The notes below the pieces were generated by a model. That model did not search any database. It saw nothing but the letters and a program-made list of their open reading frames with translations, and had not been told where the DNA came from. A program made the position numbers and the translations under genes. From NCBI GenBank assembly GCA_016292745.1, contig JAEDFO010000006.1, positions 1-64,000 of the forward strand: a DNA stretch of 64,000 nt, given 5' to 3'. Shown here piece by piece: positions 61,621 through 64,000 of the stretch. Position 1 is the stretch's first letter, and each line of letters starts with the position of its first letter. This stretch comes from Muribaculaceae bacterium. GTDB taxonomy: Bacteria > Bacteroidota > Bacteroidia > Bacteroidales > Muribaculaceae.

Positions 61621-63081
61621 CTACTTATGAAGTGTAAACGTAAATATCAAGCCACGATTCGCAGGACTATCGACACTAATGGTACCTCCGTGGAACTGCA
61701 CAGCATTCTTCACAATGGCCAGCCCCAATCCGGTACCGCCATAAGCCCGCGATCGACCATCATCAACTCGATAAAAGCGCTCAAACAAGCGGGGTAAATG
61801 ACGTGGCTCAACACCGATTCCGTTATCCGATACCTCGAAACAATAATCATCGGCGTTTTCGCTTTTCAGTTTTATAAATATATCTCGTCCGCCCGAATAG
61901 AGCACTGCATTATTTATCAGATTGCTGAATATAGATTCGACAAGGCTTTTATTGCCCGATATCTCAATACCATCAGGCAGATAATTGTTTATTCTTATTG
62001 AATGCTCGGCCTGACGCGATGATATATCCCGGCATACCGAAGCCACCAGATTGCTCACGTTCAATTGTTCTTTTGCAATCTGACAAGAATTATCGTTGAT
62101 ATCGGTCAAAGTGGTTATATCGCGCAACAAATCACACAGACGCTTGACATTGTCATGACAGGTGCGCATCAGTTCATCCTCCTGATTCTCGTTCATCCTG
62201 TATCGATTATTTATTATGGTCTCAATACAAGCCTGGATGGTGTGAACAGGGGTTTTTAGTTCGTGATTGATATTACTTGTAAGTTGATTTTTTATGCGGT
62301 TCTTTTCACGTTCCTCGGTAATCAAATCGTTCATCGACTTGTCTCGCTCAAGCAACGCCTTGTTCATGTCGCGATACATATTAATTATATGCGACGATAT
62401 CTCACCCAACTCATCGTTTGGGAAATCATATTTCTCATTGTCCTTCAATTCGCGTTTCTCGGCCTTAACTGCAAAATCACGAAGCAGTTTTATGCTCATG
62501 CCAATCCGGCAGCTTGCAAAGTATGCCACTATCGACAGCACCACAGCAATAAACACCGTTATCCATATATAGGCCGTGTCAACCTTAAGCATATCGTTGA
62601 GTGCCGACTGATTATATGGGATAGCGGTTCTTACAATATAACCGTTGGCCAATGTTGCCGAATAGAAATACTCGGAATTGTCGACAGCCGATTGGCGTAA
62701 TATGGTGTATCCCTCCCCATTCTTTATGGCATTATTTATTTCAGGCCTGTTACGATGGTTTTCCTTTACAGTTTCGTTGTTGGAATCATATACTACACTC
62801 CCGTCCATCAACACAATGCTTATGCGCAACGAATCAGATGGCTGCACAAACCGGAACCCCATGTCAGCGAAATTGCCGTTTATCGAGTCGACATCAATCT
62901 GAGAGATTAGCATGTGATTGATGTCTTGTAGCTTTTCATTCAGAAGATTGACCTTATACTCCTTCTCTCTCACATATTGTATTACAAAGAAAGATAACGC
63001 AAGTACCCAAGTGAAAACAATTATCAACAAAAACAATCGTTTCTGATACCTTACTCCACTATTTAAAAAATCCGTACCCAT
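61621..63081 (-). CDS. sensor histidine kinase, PhoR-like
   Basis: The 486-residue protein has two membrane segments (about 17-36 and 170-190) around a periplasmic sensor of about 130 residues, a HAMP-like linker, the phosphorylated histidine H273 in NINHELKTP, and ATPase boxes NLINNAVLYS, VSDNGIGVE and GGTGLGLAIVK. It overlaps the response regulator by 23 nt. Context with PiT suggests it senses phosphate, in the role of PhoR. Confidence 0.93.
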   Translation of the reverse strand: MGTDFLNSGVRYQKRLFLLIIVFTWVLALSFFVIQYVREKEYKVNLLNEKLQDINHMLISQIDVDSINGNFADMGFRFVQPSDSLRISIVLMDGSVVYDSNNETVKENHRNRPEINNAIKNGEGYTILRQSAVDNSEYFYSATLANGYIVRTAIPYNQSALNDMLKVDTAYIWITVFIAVVLSIVAYFASCRIGMSIKLLRDFAVKAEKRELKDNEKYDFPNDELGEISSHIINMYRDMNKALLERDKSMNDLITEEREKNRIKNQLTSNINHELKTPVHTIQACIETIINNRYRMNENQEDELMRTCHDNVKRLCDLLRDITTLTDINDNSCQIAKEQLNVSNLVASVCRDISSRQAEHSIRINNYLPDGIEISGNKSLVESIFSNLINNAVLYSGGRDIFIKLKSENADDYCFEVSDNGIGVEPRHLPRLFERFYRVDDGRSRAYGGTGLGLAIVKNAVQFHGGTISVDSPANRGLIFTFTLHK

Positions 63082-63733
63082 ATCCCAGTTTAGTCTCTAT
63101 ATTTTTGCCATAAACACCAAGTTTCTTGCGCAATCTATTGATGTTGACATCAATAGTGCGGTCAACCACATATATATTCTTACCCCAAATGTTGTCGAGT
63201 ATTTCTTCTCGAGTGAATATTCGGTCCATATTAGTAAGGAATAGCTTCATCAATTCAAACTCCTTCTTGGTGAGGTCAACTTTTTCTCCGTCGATCGAAA
63301 ACAGTCGGCTGTCTTTATCAAGTTTAAGGCCTTGATATTCGACAATTCGGGGGGTAAGTTGAGTTCGCTTCAGTGCATTTTTCACTCGTGCCATCAATTC
63401 CTTCATCGAGAACGGCTTTCTTATGTAATCATCAGCTCCGGTATTGAATCCTTTCACCAAATCATCATCAGCACTTTTGGCCGTACAAAATATTATCGGA
63501 ACATTTCCTACAGTCTCAGAGGCCCTGATATGCGCAGCAAGTTCAAACCCGCTCATTTCGCCCATCATCACATCAAGCAGAAACAATGAATATCGGGAGA
63601 GGTCTCGTTTCAAGGCATCTTCAGCTGAATAAGCCACATCAACTTCGTAGCCTTCAAACGTCAGATTTAATTTCAAAACGTCGCATATGGCTTTCTCATC
63701 ATCAACAACCAATATTCTGTAGTCACTTTCCAT
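63059..63733 (-). CDS. response regulator, OmpR/PhoB family
   Basis: The 224-residue protein has a receiver domain with phosphorylation site D54 in FLLDVMMGEM and a C-terminal winged-helix effector ending VVDRTIDVNINRLRKKLG, typical of PhoB. It is the partner of the overlapping kinase. Its stop-start gap to the preceding gene is 2 nt, so the porin-like gene, regulator, kinase and transporter form one unit. Confidence 0.94.
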   Translation of the reverse strand: MESDYRILVVDDEKAICDVLKLNLTFEGYEVDVAYSAEDALKRDLSRYSLFLLDVMMGEMSGFELAAHIRASETVGNVPIIFCTAKSADDDLVKGFNTGADDYIRKPFSMKELMARVKNALKRTQLTPRIVEYQGLKLDKDSRLFSIDGEKVDLTKKEFELMKLFLTNMDRIFTREEILDNIWGKNIYVVDRTIDVNINRLRKKLGVYGKNIETKLGYGYGFFK

Positions 63734-63735
63734 AT

Positions 63736-64000
63736 CTAAAAATGAATCATCAATTCCATCACTATTTTATCCTGTTCCGATTCCTTTACTATTGCGGCAT
63801 CATCATAGAAATACTTCTCGTAATTAATACGCAAATCTGCTTTGAAAAGTTTTTCAAAACTCAACGTCGCACCACATGTAAGACGTTTTCGTGCGACATC
63901 ATTTATAATTAAGTGCCCTGAATCATCTCTTACGCCATTGCTATGATTGTCCATACCATCGAATCGACTGCCAAAAGTAACTGAATTAAACACTTTTGGC
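63736..64000 (-). CDS. C-terminal part of a probable outer-membrane porin, truncated by the window edge
   Basis: The frame is open to the edge (88 codons). The sequence shows alternating beta-strand patterns (LTCGATLSFEKLFKADLRINYEKYF; last strand DKIVMELMIHF) and ends in phenylalanine, as outer-membrane beta-barrels do. With PhoBR- and PiT-like neighbours, a phosphate-selective porin (OprP/O type) is a reasonable guess, but only the last 88 residues are visible. Confidence 0.55.
   Translation of the reverse strand, partial: PKVFNSVTFGSRFDGMDNHSNGVRDDSGHLIINDVARKRLTCGATLSFEKLFKADLRINYEKYFYDDAAIVKESEQDKIVMELMIHF

Noticed and set aside
61003..61797. 264-codon open frame antisense to PiT and the kinase
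   Set aside because: Ser/Thr/Ile-rich shadow frame across two genuine genes; no promoter or domain.
1..64000. Mobile elements, prophage, CRISPR arrays, tRNA or rRNA genes
   Set aside because: No transposase, integrase, phage or cas gene, no regularly spaced repeats, and no cloverleaf or rRNA sequence could be seen; base composition is even except in short intergenic AT-rich parts.

Overview
The window looks like ordinary core chromosome of an anaerobic gut-type Bacteroidales, possibly Muribaculaceae (family level is a guess). The grounds are: many copies of the Bacteroidota -7 promoter element TAnnTTTG; lysine synthesis through LL-diaminopimelate aminotransferase; a class III glutamine synthetase; a eukaryote-like GT3 glycogen synthase; a single-chain PurL; a CCDC81/HU-SPOR protein; and the gene order purH-mreBCD-PBP2-rodA. 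I found no tRNA, rRNA, insertion sequence, integrase, CRISPR array or phage gene.

Layout. 0.2-5.5 kb: a Crp/Fnr-type regulator translationally joined to menD-menB-menC-menE (menaquinone synthesis; no menF or menH here). 5.6-9.9 kb: GT3 glycogen synthase and glycogen phosphorylase, the two opposed arms of glycogen storage. 9.9-17.1 kb: an ABC-F ATPase, an exported metallophosphoesterase/PQQ-repeat fusion, htpG and an exported glycoside hydrolase, separated by strong bidirectional hairpins. 17.2-23.4 kb: a ClpC that lacks its N-domain, divergent from gyrA plus a periplasmic TPR protein. 23.8-28.2 kb: glnS, a coupled LysE exporter/CBM9-like pair and an unrecognised exported protein. 28.3-39.5 kb: purL, purH and the cell-elongation operon mreB-mreC-mreD-PBP2-rodA. 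39.5-46.8 kb: miaA, a DPP-IV-like peptidase, an HU-SPOR protein, a TPR protein, then a C11 peptidase lipoprotein coupled to an MscS channel. 46.9-50.7 kb: an unassigned structured RNA or leader followed by recJ-recQ. 50.7-57.6 kb: a DUF4112 membrane protein, a long PurF-like protein and the operon dapF-dapL-glnN. 57.9-64.0 kb: an amylase lipoprotein and a reverse-strand block reading porin-like C-terminus, response regulator, histidine kinase, PiT phosphate transporter fused to a PhoU-like tail. That block is probably a phosphate-response unit.

No new multi-gene system stands out. The least explained signals are the leader/ncRNA at about 46.9-47.05 kb, the N-domain-less ClpC with a 15-codon upstream ORF ending flush against its start, the inverted repeat lying inside the htpG promoter, the near-palindrome in the gyrA 5' UTR, and the regulator built into the men operon. 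Promoters are called on the TAnnTTTG element alone unless a -33 TTTG is mentioned. Start codons were moved downstream of the longest ORF where a promoter, lipobox or ATGA overlap decided it.
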